DNA from: Cloacimonetes bacterium UBA3900
Lineage (GTDB): Bacteria; Cloacimonadota; Cloacimonadia; Cloacimonadales; Cloacimonadaceae
Assembly: GCA_002391675.1 (NCBI GenBank)
Contig: DGFM01000017.1
Coordinates: 220,003-238,709, forward strand
DNA: 18,707 nucleotides
Direction: 5' to 3'
Part shown: one piece after another, positions 1 to 7,562 of the stretch
Layout of the letters: each line of letters begins with the position of its first letter
Position numbering within the stretch: position 1 is the first letter of the stretch
Made by a program: the position numbers and the translations under genes
The notes under the pieces: generated by a model
Told to the model about the DNA's origin: nothing
The model's database searches: none
What the model saw: only the letters and a program-made list of their open reading frames with translations

Positions 1-53
1 GGCGGAATTGTTTTCGCAAAACGGGTGCGCAAGTCAAATTTTTCAGAGAGGCC
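1..53 (+). repeat. 53-bp dispersed repeat element, left copy
   Basis: This stretch matches the reverse complement of 18621-18673 without gaps, at 43 of 53 positions by hand alignment. The best part is positions 1-25, with two mismatches, centred on the dyad GTTTTCGCAAAAC (10-22). Positions 26-30 differ completely, and AAGTCAAAT (31-39) is identical again. The pattern of conserved blocks at fixed spacing suggests a functional or mobile intergenic element and not chance. The copy may continue left of the window. In both copies the element lies with the same orientation relative to the operon that follows it (297 onward here, nadE at the other end). Confidence 0.7.
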
Positions 54-75
54 CACTTTCCCCGGTGCCGGGTAT

Positions 76-119
76 CGGAAATGATCTCCTACCTTTTTAG
101 TAGGTGATTTCCGCTTTTT
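76..119 (+). terminator. Terminator-like hairpin of an upstream gene
   Basis: The outer stem CGGAAAT (76-82) pairs with ATTTCCG (107-113). The inner stem CTCCTAC (86-92) pairs with GTAGGTG (100-106) with one mismatch. There is a 3-nt bulge at 83-85. A T run (115-119) follows on the plus strand. This suits a rho-independent terminator for a plus-strand gene left of the window. No gene is visible in 1-296, so the assignment rests on structure only. Confidence 0.45.
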
Positions 120-247
120 GCCGGCCTGCATCTGCAGTTTTCTTCGCCCTGTTTTGACGGCAGCGGTTTTGCCACGTGAATTGGGAGTGACAACCGGCCT
201 TGAAATTGGGCACTATTTGCAGCTCTGCGAAAAACCCAAGATTGTCC

Positions 248-276
248 TTGACAAATTAGAGCGATTAAAATCCTAT
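248..276 (+). promoter_or_regulatory. Possible promoter for the surE operon
   Basis: A perfect -35 hexamer TTGACA lies at 248-253. At a 17-nt spacing the -10 is TCCTAT (271-276), a poor match. A better -10-like TATTAT (274-279) sits at a 20-nt spacing, which is too long for a standard sigma-70 promoter. The region lies just upstream of the first gene of the plus-strand operon and downstream of a terminator-like hairpin, which fits a promoter, but the weak -10 keeps confidence low. Confidence 0.35.
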
Positions 277-296
277 TATCAAACGAGGAAAAAACT

Positions 297-644
297 ATGA
301 GAAAAAAGAAACATGATATTGTTCAGGTACTTGATCCTGAAGATGTTACAGATCTGACTGATGCTCAGAAGGAGCTGTACATCTCCTTGGGCTACCAACC
401 TTGTCTGCTCTCATCAGGTAAGATCAAATGGCTCAATCAGGGCCAACAGGTATCCACTCTTGTGAGGCCGCAAGGCTGGAGCAGGCTTATTCCCAAGAAA
501 AAGACCAATATCACTTCCTATAAACGTCGTAGGCGCAGATACAGCAACCCCGTCAGGGTTTTCTTAAAGGAAAATTGGGTCTTTCTTGTTCTTTTGGTAC
601 TGATTGGATTGGCAATCTATTTTACTCTTACATACTTGGCTTAA
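297..644 (+). CDS. Small hypothetical protein with a C-terminal membrane anchor
   Basis: This 115-residue protein belongs to no family I recognise. It begins with a basic patch (MRKKK), followed by a soluble part rich in acidic and polar residues (about 8-60). A strongly basic stretch including RRRRR (about 67-88) comes next, then one hydrophobic helix (about 94-112) that ends almost at the C-terminus. This is the layout of a tail-anchored inner-membrane protein with the soluble N-terminal part in the cytoplasm; the basic residues before the helix favour that topology. The ATG has a GAGGA Shine-Dalgarno at 285-289. It is the first gene of the surE operon, 27 nt ahead of surE, so it is probably co-transcribed. 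Its function is unknown. Confidence 0.7.
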   Translation: MRKKKHDIVQVLDPEDVTDLTDAQKELYISLGYQPCLLSSGKIKWLNQGQQVSTLVRPQGWSRLIPKKKTNITSYKRRRRRYSNPVRVFLKENWVFLVLLVLIGLAIYFTLTYLA

Positions 645-671
645 TTACATAACAATACGAGGTGGAATTAA

Positions 672-1445
672 TTGAGAATACTACTTACAAATGATGATGG
701 AATCATGGCTGCCGGGCTGAGAGCCATGCAAAAGGCCCTGGCCGAGGCAGGTCATGAACTGGTAATTGTGGCACCGCATACAGAACGTAGCGCCTCCTCC
801 CACTCCCTAAGTTTGCAAAGAGACCTCCGGGTTCGCCAATTGGCAGACAATGAATATTCCGTAGACGGAACTCCCGTGGATTGCGTTGTGGTGGCACTGC
901 AACACATCATCCGGGAGCCTGTGGACTTGGTGATTTCAGGCATCAATGCAGGGCAGAACATGGGCGAAGACGTGCTCTATTCAGGCACGGTTGCCGCCGC
1001 TTTGGAAGCTGCTCTCAATGGCAACAAAGCCATCGCCGTTTCCCTGAACAGTTACCGCAATCAAAACTTTGAGCCTTCCGCCGCTTGGATCGTGAAGCTG
1101 CTGGAGCTGGGACTGGTTGACCTGTGTGAGCCCGGAATGGTGCTCAATATCAACTTCCCACATCTCCCCTACGATGAGATCAAGGGCATACGTCTCACCC
1201 AGACCGGCCACAGGCGTTATTACAACTTTATCAAAATCACCGCTGAACATGAAGATGGCTTCAGCTATCGCATCGGAGGTGACAACCCCAATTGGATAAA
1301 CCTCGAAGGCAGCGATGCAGATGCCGTGAAAGCGGGCTATATCTCTATCACTCCCCTGGGTTTTACACTCACCAACGTCCAATGTTTCCCCGCTGTTTTG
1401 GAATGGTTGGAAACCAGAGGCTTACTCCGGCTGGAAGAAAAATAA
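672..1445 (+). CDS. surE: 5'/3'-nucleotidase SurE (survival protein)
   Basis: SurE is a metal-dependent phosphatase that removes phosphate from nucleoside monophosphates in the cytoplasm. The 257-residue length is typical. The N-terminus MRILLTNDDGI carries the family's metal-binding Asp pair (D8, D9). S40 in the ERSASSHS segment and N92 in SGINAG supply the other ligands, followed by the conserved glycine-rich GTVAAALEAALNG region. The start is TTG at 672-674: it places the conserved MRILLTNDDG at the true N-terminus and has a good GAGGTG Shine-Dalgarno at 659-664. The next gene, pcm, starts one base after the stop, and surE-pcm adjacency is common in other bacteria, where both are linked to stationary-phase and stress survival. 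Confidence 0.96.
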   Translation: MRILLTNDDGIMAAGLRAMQKALAEAGHELVIVAPHTERSASSHSLSLQRDLRVRQLADNEYSVDGTPVDCVVVALQHIIREPVDLVISGINAGQNMGEDVLYSGTVAAALEAALNGNKAIAVSLNSYRNQNFEPSAAWIVKLLELGLVDLCEPGMVLNINFPHLPYDEIKGIRLTQTGHRRYYNFIKITAEHEDGFSYRIGGDNPNWINLEGSDADAVKAGYISITPLGFTLTNVQCFPAVLEWLETRGLLRLEEK

Positions 1446-1446
1446 A

Positions 1447-2094
1447 ATGCGCTTTGAAGATCAACGGCAAAATCTCGTGAACCAGCTCGAGGCTTTGGGT
1501 ATCACGGATGCCAAAGTCCTGAGGGCCTTTTCACTTGTGCCCCGGGAAGATTTTGTGCCCCAACATCTTAGCGCTTATGCATATAACAACAGGCCTTTGC
1601 CCATCGGTGAGGGTCAGACTATCTCGCAACCCTGGATGATAGCCATTATGCTACAGTATCTGGATATCCAAAAGCACCACATCGTGCTGGATATCGGTAC
1701 GGGAAGCGGCTATCAAACCGCGCTTTTGGCCCATATGGCGGCCGAAGTGTGCACCATAGAACGCATTGAATCCCTTTCCCTGCAGGCACAGACGGTGCTG
1801 AAGAAGCAAGGCGTCAAAAACGTGTATTACCGCATCGGTGACGGGTCCCGCGGCTGGGAAAAGGCCTATCCGCCGCACAAAAGCTTTGATCGCATCATCG
1901 TGAGTGCCGGAGCCACCGAAATCCCTGCAGGTTTGACAGATCAGATCGCCGAAGATGGGCTCATGATCATCCCTGTGGGCCCCAGAGATTCTCACCAGAT
2001 TTTGCATATGATCAGCCGGAAGCAAGGCGAACTGACGGTGACCCAACACGATGCCTGCGCCTTTGTGCCGCTGATAGTGGGAGACACCCAATGA
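1447..2094 (+). CDS. pcm: Protein-L-isoaspartate O-methyltransferase
   Basis: Pcm methylates isoaspartyl residues in damaged proteins using S-adenosylmethionine, starting their repair to aspartate. The 215-residue length is normal. The family signature GQTISQPWM is at 56-64, and the SAM-binding motif I is LDIGTGSGYQ at 81-90. The acidic residue after the second strand is in CTIERIE (102-108). The N-terminal VPREDFVP segment (31-38) is also typical of Pcm. It starts one base after surE's stop and shares ATGA with the following cyclic-nucleotide-fold gene (2091), so translation of the three is probably coupled. Confidence 0.96.
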   Translation: MRFEDQRQNLVNQLEALGITDAKVLRAFSLVPREDFVPQHLSAYAYNNRPLPIGEGQTISQPWMIAIMLQYLDIQKHHIVLDIGTGSGYQTALLAHMAAEVCTIERIESLSLQAQTVLKKQGVKNVYYRIGDGSRGWEKAYPPHKSFDRIIVSAGATEIPAGLTDQIAEDGLMIIPVGPRDSHQILHMISRKQGELTVTQHDACAFVPLIVGDTQ

Positions 2095-2543
2095 GCTTGA
2101 AAGACATCTTACACAAGAAATTGAGTTCACTCAAGAAATCGGAACGCTACGTCAGGCTGAGAGAGTTTTGGATCTTCGAAGGGCTCAGCAACTACGAGCT
2201 GAGCTTTGTGGACGAACTGTTTTACAGCAGGAAGTACAGCGCAGGCGAAATTCTCTATGAGAAAGGCTTTCCCGTGGAACTCGTCTATCTGATCGTGTCG
2301 GGCGAGGTGCAGCTGCAGGAAACCGGGCAAAGCTTCGGCACAAACCAGGTTTTGGATCTCAGCTCGCTGTTTTGGACTGAAACACGCCCCTACACTGCGG
2401 TTGCGGTAGTGGATACAGAGGTCATGGCCATCTCGCAAACCGACTTCGATGAACTAATCAAAAAAGAGAAAAGCTTGGGCGTGAAGGTGTTGAAAAACAT
2501 CTGCACGCGGCTCACTCACATCATTCACGACAAGCCATGCTGA
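2091..2543 (+). CDS. Stand-alone cyclic-nucleotide-binding-fold (CAP_ED) protein
   Basis: This is a 150-residue protein made almost entirely of one CRP-type effector domain (about 26-125). Recognisable parts are the entry helix WIFEGLSNYELSFV, the beta-roll YSAGEILYEKG (49-59), LIVSGEVQL (67-75) and the later strand YTAVAVVDTEVMAIS. In the region that holds cNMP in CRP, the usual G-E is replaced (VLDLSSLFW, 87-95) and the Arg-Ser pair appears as RPYT (99-102). Nucleotide binding is therefore uncertain. There is no helix-turn-helix, kinase or channel domain, so it is not a self-contained regulator. It overlaps pcm by 4 nt and the next gene by 7 nt. Possible roles are a protein-protein sensor or a regulatory partner of the adjacent membrane protein; this is inference. 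Confidence 0.82.
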   Translation: MSLKDILHKKLSSLKKSERYVRLREFWIFEGLSNYELSFVDELFYSRKYSAGEILYEKGFPVELVYLIVSGEVQLQETGQSFGTNQVLDLSSLFWTETRPYTAVAVVDTEVMAISQTDFDELIKKEKSLGVKVLKNICTRLTHIIHDKPC

Positions 2544-3610
2544 AGAAAATCAACTACACCAAGACACTGTTTTACCTGCTGCTTCTTACAGCCATCGGCT
2601 TTGGTATCTATTTTTACAGCAGTGTCTTTGGGCATTTGATTGCCGGTTTTGTTTTGGCCTACATCCTCGATCCTCTGGTCAATGCGGTTGAGCGGTTGCG
2701 CCTGCCCCGCTGGTTGGCTGTCTTGAGCGTATACATTATCATCATTGGTGCCATCGCACTCTTGGTTGTTCTCTTTGCGCCCAGTCTCTATGAGCAGGTA
2801 GCGCAAGTGGTCAGCGTCTTGCAAGAGGATAGCTCAGGTGCTGCCAACCCATTGGTGGAGCTGCCCTTACTCAAAGACCTTCACCTGTTTCTCATGGAGC
2901 TGGATGCTCGCGTGCCTGTTTTGGACCTGGCAAACGAGTATGTGAAACTCATGGATATCTTGGTGGAGAACTTGGTTGCGCTTCCCAAGATCATCATGAA
3001 AAACTACAGCGCCATCATTGGAGCAGTATCCTATGTGGGCACGATTCCGCTGATCTGCTTTTACCTCTTGCTGGACAAGGCCCGTTTTCGCAAGGCTCTT
3101 TTTTCCCTGATCCCCAACCGATATTTTGAGCCCATCGTCATCTTGAGCGACAAGATAGACGAGACCGTGGGTAAGTATATGAGAGCCATGCTGTTTGAAG
3201 TACTGGCCGTGGCTTTGATGACCTTCATCGCACTGAGAATTTTGGGCGTCCCCTATGCCATCCTGATCGGTGTGATAGCCGGCTTTGCCAATATCATTCC
3301 CTATTTTGGCCCCTTTATCGGTGGCTGTGTGGCCGTCCTGAGCAGCCTCATCGCCGGCCAGCCGCCCATCATGATCTTTTGGGTGATCCTGGCTATGATT
3401 CTGGTTCAGCAGGTGGACAACAATTTAGTCTATCCCGTTTTGGTGGGTAAAACCATCGATATGCATCCTCTGGTCGTGTTTTTTACGGTGCTTGCCGGAG
3501 GATGGTTTGGCAGCTTGATCTGGATGTTGATTTCAGTTCCCCTTCTGTATATCACCTACACCATGATCAAGGAAACGTATCTCAACTTTAAAATGTTTAA
3601 ACTTCTCTAA
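2537..3610 (+). CDS. AI-2E family (PerM/YhhT-like) membrane transporter
   Basis: This is a 357-residue polytopic inner-membrane protein of the AI-2E exporter family. There are hydrophobic helices near residues 10-30, 34-45 and 60-82. A large soluble loop follows (about 85-150), and the rest is mostly membrane helices. Family hallmarks are visible in the C-terminal half: IIPYFGPFIGG, a QQVDNNLVYPVLVGKTIDMHP-type block, then a Gly-rich helix (VLAGGWFGS) and a final helix. Members of this family have been linked to export of small molecules such as autoinducer-2 or to cation/proton exchange; substrate cannot be told from sequence. It starts inside the last codons of the cyclic-nucleotide-fold gene (7-nt overlap), so the two are probably translationally coupled. 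Confidence 0.88.
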   Translation: MLKKINYTKTLFYLLLLTAIGFGIYFYSSVFGHLIAGFVLAYILDPLVNAVERLRLPRWLAVLSVYIIIIGAIALLVVLFAPSLYEQVAQVVSVLQEDSSGAANPLVELPLLKDLHLFLMELDARVPVLDLANEYVKLMDILVENLVALPKIIMKNYSAIIGAVSYVGTIPLICFYLLLDKARFRKALFSLIPNRYFEPIVILSDKIDETVGKYMRAMLFEVLAVALMTFIALRILGVPYAILIGVIAGFANIIPYFGPFIGGCVAVLSSLIAGQPPIMIFWVILAMILVQQVDNNLVYPVLVGKTIDMHPLVVFFTVLAGGWFGSLIWMLISVPLLYITYTMIKETYLNFKMFKLL

Positions 3611-3626
3611 ATAGGTAAGGAAGCAT

Positions 3627-4805
3627 ATGAGTATTATCGACAAGTGTTACGATTATCAAGATGCCCACGAAGTGAAGGCTTTGGGCTATTATCCCTATTT
3701 TCGCACCATCTCTTCCGAGCAGGATACCGAAGTTATCTGTGATGGCCAAAAGATGCTGATGCTTGGCTCCAACAGCTATCTGGGCCTCACCAATCATCCC
3801 AAGGTCAAAGAAGAGGCTATCCGCGCTTTGGAAAAATATGGCAGTGGTTGCGCCGGTTCCCGCTTTTTAAACGGTAACCTGGACATCCATATCAAGCTGG
3901 AAGAAGAGCTGGCGCAGCTGATGGGCAAGGAAGCGGCACTCGCTTTCCCCACCGGCTACCAGGCAAACCTGGGCTGCATCAGCACCATGGTCGGCAGAGG
4001 CGAATATGTGATCACAGACAAGCTGGATCACGCCTCCATCATCGACGGCAGCCTGCTCTCCTTCGGTACCATGATGCGCTTCAACCACAACGATATGGAC
4101 AACCTGGAGCAAGTATTGAAGAAAATCGAAGGCAAAAACAGCCTCATCGTGGTGGATGGCATCTTCAGCATGGAAGGAGACATCGCCTTCCTGCCCCAGA
4201 TCTGTGAATTGGCCGCCAAATACGGCTCTTCAGTGATGGTGGACGAAGCTCACTCGCTGGGAGTTTTGGGCAAAACCGGTGCCGGAACCGCTGAACACTT
4301 TGGCCTCATCGACGAGTGCGACTTCATCATGGGCACCTTCAGCAAATCTCTCGCTTCCGTGGGTGGATTCATCGCTGCAGATAAACAGCTCATCCACTAT
4401 CTGAAACATAAATCCCGTGCGCTGATCTTCTCTGCGTCCATGCCACCGGCCTCTGCAGCCAGTGTTTTGGCCGCTCTCAAAGTCATGCGCGATGAACCGG
4501 AGCGGATTGAAAAGCTTTGGGAAAACACCAACTATATGCTCAAGGAATTCAAGGCCATGGGCTATGATACCGGGCTTTCCTGCACGCCCGTAGTTCCGCT
4601 GCACGTGGGCGAAATGATGAGAGCCTTCGGAATGTGGAAACGCTTGGGCGAAGAAGGCATCTTCATCAACCCCGTGGTACCACCCGCTGTGCCACCCAAT
4701 TCATGCTTGATCCGTACCTCATTTATGGCTACTCACACACGTGAGCAGCTGGATTTTGCCCTGGATAAGTTCTATAGCATTGGCAAGGAACTTAATATCA
4801 TCTAA
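3627..4805 (+). CDS. spt: Probable serine palmitoyltransferase (alpha-oxoamine synthase)
   Basis: This 392-residue PLP enzyme belongs to the alpha-oxoamine synthase family, which includes BioF, Kbl, HemA and SPT. Visible residues are GSGCAGSRF (72-80), the PLP-stacking His in DHASIID (H135), the DEAH motif (206-209), and the Schiff-base lysine in GTFSKSLAS (K240). I favour SPT because several blocks closely resemble Bacteroides SPT as I remember it: a YPYFR segment near the N-terminus, LNGNLDIH, HNDM, VDGIFSMEGD, SVGGFIAAD and FINPVVPPAVPP. SPT condenses serine with palmitoyl-CoA to 3-ketosphinganine, the first step of sphingolipid synthesis. The alternatives are 2-amino-3-ketobutyrate CoA ligase and 8-amino-7-oxononanoate synthase. 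No biotin or threonine-degradation genes are nearby, and no other sphingolipid gene is in the window. A TAAGGA Shine-Dalgarno precedes the ATG. Confidence 0.85.
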   Translation: MSIIDKCYDYQDAHEVKALGYYPYFRTISSEQDTEVICDGQKMLMLGSNSYLGLTNHPKVKEEAIRALEKYGSGCAGSRFLNGNLDIHIKLEEELAQLMGKEAALAFPTGYQANLGCISTMVGRGEYVITDKLDHASIIDGSLLSFGTMMRFNHNDMDNLEQVLKKIEGKNSLIVVDGIFSMEGDIAFLPQICELAAKYGSSVMVDEAHSLGVLGKTGAGTAEHFGLIDECDFIMGTFSKSLASVGGFIAADKQLIHYLKHKSRALIFSASMPPASAASVLAALKVMRDEPERIEKLWENTNYMLKEFKAMGYDTGLSCTPVVPLHVGEMMRAFGMWKRLGEEGIFINPVVPPAVPPNSCLIRTSFMATHTREQLDFALDKFYSIGKELNII

Positions 4806-4837
4806 ATGAATAAGAATAACATACATGGAGGATAATC

Positions 4838-6568
4838 ATGGCTAGTCAAAAGAGTTCTGATTTCTACAAGAACCCCAAAGACATGTCTCCGATTCGTGCA
4901 ATCGCAGAGACCATCATGAACAACCACAACGTTCGCAAGATCGACATCCGCGAAGCCTATGAAATGGCCCGCAAACAACCAGGCGTGTCTGAAACAGACC
5001 TGAGAGTATTTCCGGAATTTATCAAACTTCACAACCTGCCGGAAGATACCAGAGTGTTGAACGATACACACGGCAACATCATCGGCAGAACCGCAAAGGC
5101 ACGCAGATTTTACAACCGCGAAGATGCCGCACGCAGAAACAAGCTGGAAGGAGACTTCCGTGAAGCGGCTTTCCAGATGCTGCATTACCCGCTCATCAAA
5201 GCGGAAGCCATCCTGGGCATGGACCCTGATCTGATGATTAAAGCTACCTTTGTCACCACAGAATCTGATGCGGCAAACGTCTACCACTGGCTGCTCAACT
5301 TTGCTCCCTATGAGCAACTGAAAGAGCAATATGAAGCCAGCCCCGTACTTCCCATCCAAGATATCATCCTCATCGCATTCAACGAATGGACCTGCGATGA
5401 TCCCTATTACAACAACGTCGGCGCACCGCAGCTGGCTCTGGTGGATGAAAAACACAACGTGATGGTGAATATGGGAATGCGCTACTTTGGCGAGCGCAAG
5501 AAGGGAACCCTCACCATGGCATGGACTTCCGGCATCAGGATCGGAATGGCAGCCTGTCACGGTGGCATCAAAGAAATTGACTTTAGCACCTGTAAGGATC
5601 CCAAGTATCATGACCTTGGCAAGCGCTCCATCGCCTTCTACGGACTTTCCGGAACCGGAAAATCATCACATACAAATAGCCACGACAACGCCGGCACTCT
5701 GCCCGAAGGATTTTCCAAAGTGGTGCTGCACGACGACGCCTTCCAGATCGACCTGGAAAACAAGCTCTGCAGATGCTGGGAACCTACTCTCTTCGATAAG
5801 ACGGACAGCCGCCCCATCGACCATCCGGACTGGAAATACGCGCTGGCTCTGATGAACCACGCCCTGCTCGAGATCGATGGCAAACGCATCCCCGTCGGCC
5901 AGGACGTACGCAACCAAAACGGACGCGCCCTCCTGGATAGAAAACTCTTGGGCGATTACGTCAACCGTTGCGGCTTCCCCAAAGCACTGGTCTGGCTCAG
6001 CAAAGACAGCACCCTGCCACCTGTTATCAAGTTCAACAACAAGCACTTGGCGGTTGCTATGGGTGCATCCCTGATGACCCAGAGAAACAGAGCTGAAAAC
6101 GTCACTGAAGAAGAGCTGAACAAGCTGGTCTTTGAGCCCTTTGCCAACCCCTTCAGAGTGTATGAGCTCTACCGCGACGTGGAAGCCTTCATCAAAGTGG
6201 TGGAGAGTGGCTCAGACGTCTATTGCTTCAACTCTCGTGGATATTGGAAGGAGTCTGATGACGAGCTGGAGGCAATTCCCCTGAAGACCTCCCTCACCCT
6301 GCAGACCGCCATCCTCACCGACGCTTTGGAATGGGAACCCTGGGATATGCTGCCCGGTTCAATGATCCCCACCAAAGAATCTGTGGAGAAAGTACTCCCC
6401 GGCTACTACGACAAATATCAGCCCAAAACACGCGGCAATATGGAAAAATACAAAGCTACCCTGGACGACAGATTCCGCCAACGCAGAGAATATCTCAGCA
6501 ATAGCGACCTCAAGGAACGCCCTGAATTGCTCAAGGACATCGTCGACCATCTGCAGCTGAGTCTATAA
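4838..6568 (+). CDS. pckA: ATP-type phosphoenolpyruvate carboxykinase, divergent
   Basis: This 576-residue protein is somewhat longer than the E. coli enzyme (540). PEPCK interconverts oxaloacetate plus ATP with PEP, CO2 and ADP. The kinase-like core is clear: P-loop GLSGTGKSS (269-277), metal/phosphate site HDD (298-300), and the upstream YFGERKKG (216-223) equivalent to the lysine-bearing GGEMKKG of classical enzymes. The later segment LPPVIKFNNKHLAVAMG matches the adenine-side region. Less typical are GRTAKARR (83-90) where classical enzymes carry GRSPKDK, AACHGG where they carry SMHCSAN, and no obvious Arg-x-x-Tyr-Pro-Ile block. The substrate side may therefore differ. It lies 32 nt after the SPT gene with a strong GGAGG site (4827-4831) and is the last gene before the operon terminator. 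Confidence 0.85.
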   Translation: MASQKSSDFYKNPKDMSPIRAIAETIMNNHNVRKIDIREAYEMARKQPGVSETDLRVFPEFIKLHNLPEDTRVLNDTHGNIIGRTAKARRFYNREDAARRNKLEGDFREAAFQMLHYPLIKAEAILGMDPDLMIKATFVTTESDAANVYHWLLNFAPYEQLKEQYEASPVLPIQDIILIAFNEWTCDDPYYNNVGAPQLALVDEKHNVMVNMGMRYFGERKKGTLTMAWTSGIRIGMAACHGGIKEIDFSTCKDPKYHDLGKRSIAFYGLSGTGKSSHTNSHDNAGTLPEGFSKVVLHDDAFQIDLENKLCRCWEPTLFDKTDSRPIDHPDWKYALALMNHALLEIDGKRIPVGQDVRNQNGRALLDRKLLGDYVNRCGFPKALVWLSKDSTLPPVIKFNNKHLAVAMGASLMTQRNRAENVTEEELNKLVFEPFANPFRVYELYRDVEAFIKVVESGSDVYCFNSRGYWKESDDELEAIPLKTSLTLQTAILTDALEWEPWDMLPGSMIPTKESVEKVLPGYYDKYQPKTRGNMEKYKATLDDRFRQRREYLSNSDLKERPELLKDIVDHLQLSL

Positions 6569-6588
6569 GAAAGTAAATCAAGATAAAC

Positions 6589-6622
6589 AAAGCCCCCAAT
6601 GTGATCAACACTGGGGGCTTTT
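6589..6622 (+). terminator. Strong bidirectional rho-independent terminator
   Basis: The stem AAAGCCCCCA (6589-6598) pairs with TGGGGGCTTT (6612-6621). It is extended by TGT/ACA across one A-C mismatch, with a GATCA loop (6604-6608 region). A TTTT run follows on the plus strand, and A-rich sequence precedes it, giving a U-rich tail on the minus strand. It lies between convergent ends (PEPCK at 6568, minus-strand gene ending at 6637), so it can serve both. Confidence 0.92.
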
Positions 6623-6636
6623 CTCTATCTACTTGT

Positions 6637-7533
6637 TCATTTTCTTTTGGAGCTGCTCTTTACTTTCGGTTCTTCTTCCACTTCTTTCCTTTTGGGCTTG
6701 GATGTGCCAAGCGGGCTTGAATCCCTGGCTGGGGCCCGGGTGTTGTTCGAAGATCCGGAGTAGCTCTTCTGGCTTGAAGATTTCCTCTTTTCAGGTTCGG
6801 TCTTATTCTCAACTTCTTTGCTGCCGCCTAAATTCTGGATGGCACTTTTGGTCTTGGAGGGAAGCTGAAGCACCGAACCTTCCTTGCGCGGAGGCTTGGT
6901 TTTGCCTCCCTGTTTGGGCCCACCCGGAGGCGGAGGAGGATCAAGCTTGTTCCTGCGTCCGGATGGCGTTCCAATGCTGGGGCCGCTGGAAGTTGCCGTC
7001 ACAGAACCGGAGTGTACCACGGGAGGCTTGGGTGGCCTCGGTGGCCTGGGCGGAGGTGGCGCCGGCGGACTCCACACATAATGAGCCGGTGGGTACCAGG
7101 GATGGTAGTAAACATATACCGGGGGTCTGGGTTTACGATATTTGTAGCCGTAGTAGATGCAGACCTTGTGATAGGCCCTTTTCACATCCTTCTCCAGCTC
7201 AAACACAAATACGGATGGACATTCAAGAGCATCGCCCTCATCCTCATGCGTGAAGGGAACAAAGATCTCTTGGCGAATGGGGATATAACCCTTCTTGGTG
7301 ATCATCAGCATGATGTGGCGTCCGGGGATGCCTTCCACCAGGTCCATATACTCGTCCATCCAAACGGGATAGACAGGCGTTGGCGTACGACTCAGGTACA
7401 TATCTGCATCATACAGAGTCACATCCGCGCCCCTGGGCTTGGTGATCACCCGGAAAGCGCCATACATGGCGTCTTCAGCTGCAAGGCCAAATATCAATAA
7501 GGCCAGCGATATTGTGAGCAGAACTCTCTTCAT
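6637..7533 (-). CDS. Exported PEGA-like protein with proline-rich and basic tail
   Basis: This 298-residue protein has a clear Sec signal peptide (about 1-19, MKRVLLTISLALLIFGLAA). The first mature region (about 25-95) reads like a PEGA-type beta-sandwich: a GAFRVITKPRGADVTLYD strand pair, then IPGRHIMLMITKKGYIPIRQEI, the usual form for PEGA repeats. An aromatic stretch with YVYYHPWYPP (about 139-149) and a polyproline segment (about 156-171) follow. The tail (about 175-298) is low complexity, rich in Pro, Ser, Lys and Glu and ending in SSSKRK. PEGA domains are usually found at the cell surface or in the periplasm, and the Pro/Lys tail could interact with peptidoglycan or polyanions; that role is inferred. 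An AAAGGAG Shine-Dalgarno (complement of about 7541-7547) supports the start. Confidence 0.8.
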   Translation of the reverse strand: MKRVLLTISLALLIFGLAAEDAMYGAFRVITKPRGADVTLYDADMYLSRTPTPVYPVWMDEYMDLVEGIPGRHIMLMITKKGYIPIRQEIFVPFTHEDEGDALECPSVFVFELEKDVKRAYHKVCIYYGYKYRKPRPPVYVYYHPWYPPAHYVWSPPAPPPPRPPRPPKPPVVHSGSVTATSSGPSIGTPSGRRNKLDPPPPPGGPKQGGKTKPPRKEGSVLQLPSKTKSAIQNLGGSKEVENKTEPEKRKSSSQKSYSGSSNNTRAPARDSSPLGTSKPKRKEVEEEPKVKSSSKRK

Positions 7534-7562
7534 GACTAAGCTCCTTTTGTATATTTAAGATT

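Noticed and set aside
118..300. 60-codon plus-strand open frame ending with an ATGA overlap to the 297 gene
   Set aside because: It would begin with TTG inside the T run of a terminator-like hairpin, has no ribosome site there, covers the possible promoter, and its first half is not protein-like. A shorter GTG start at 187 is possible but unsupported.
4802..5611. 269-codon minus-strand open frame
   Set aside because: It lies wholly opposite PEPCK and the SPT end, has no recognisable domain, and is explained by the codon usage of the real gene.
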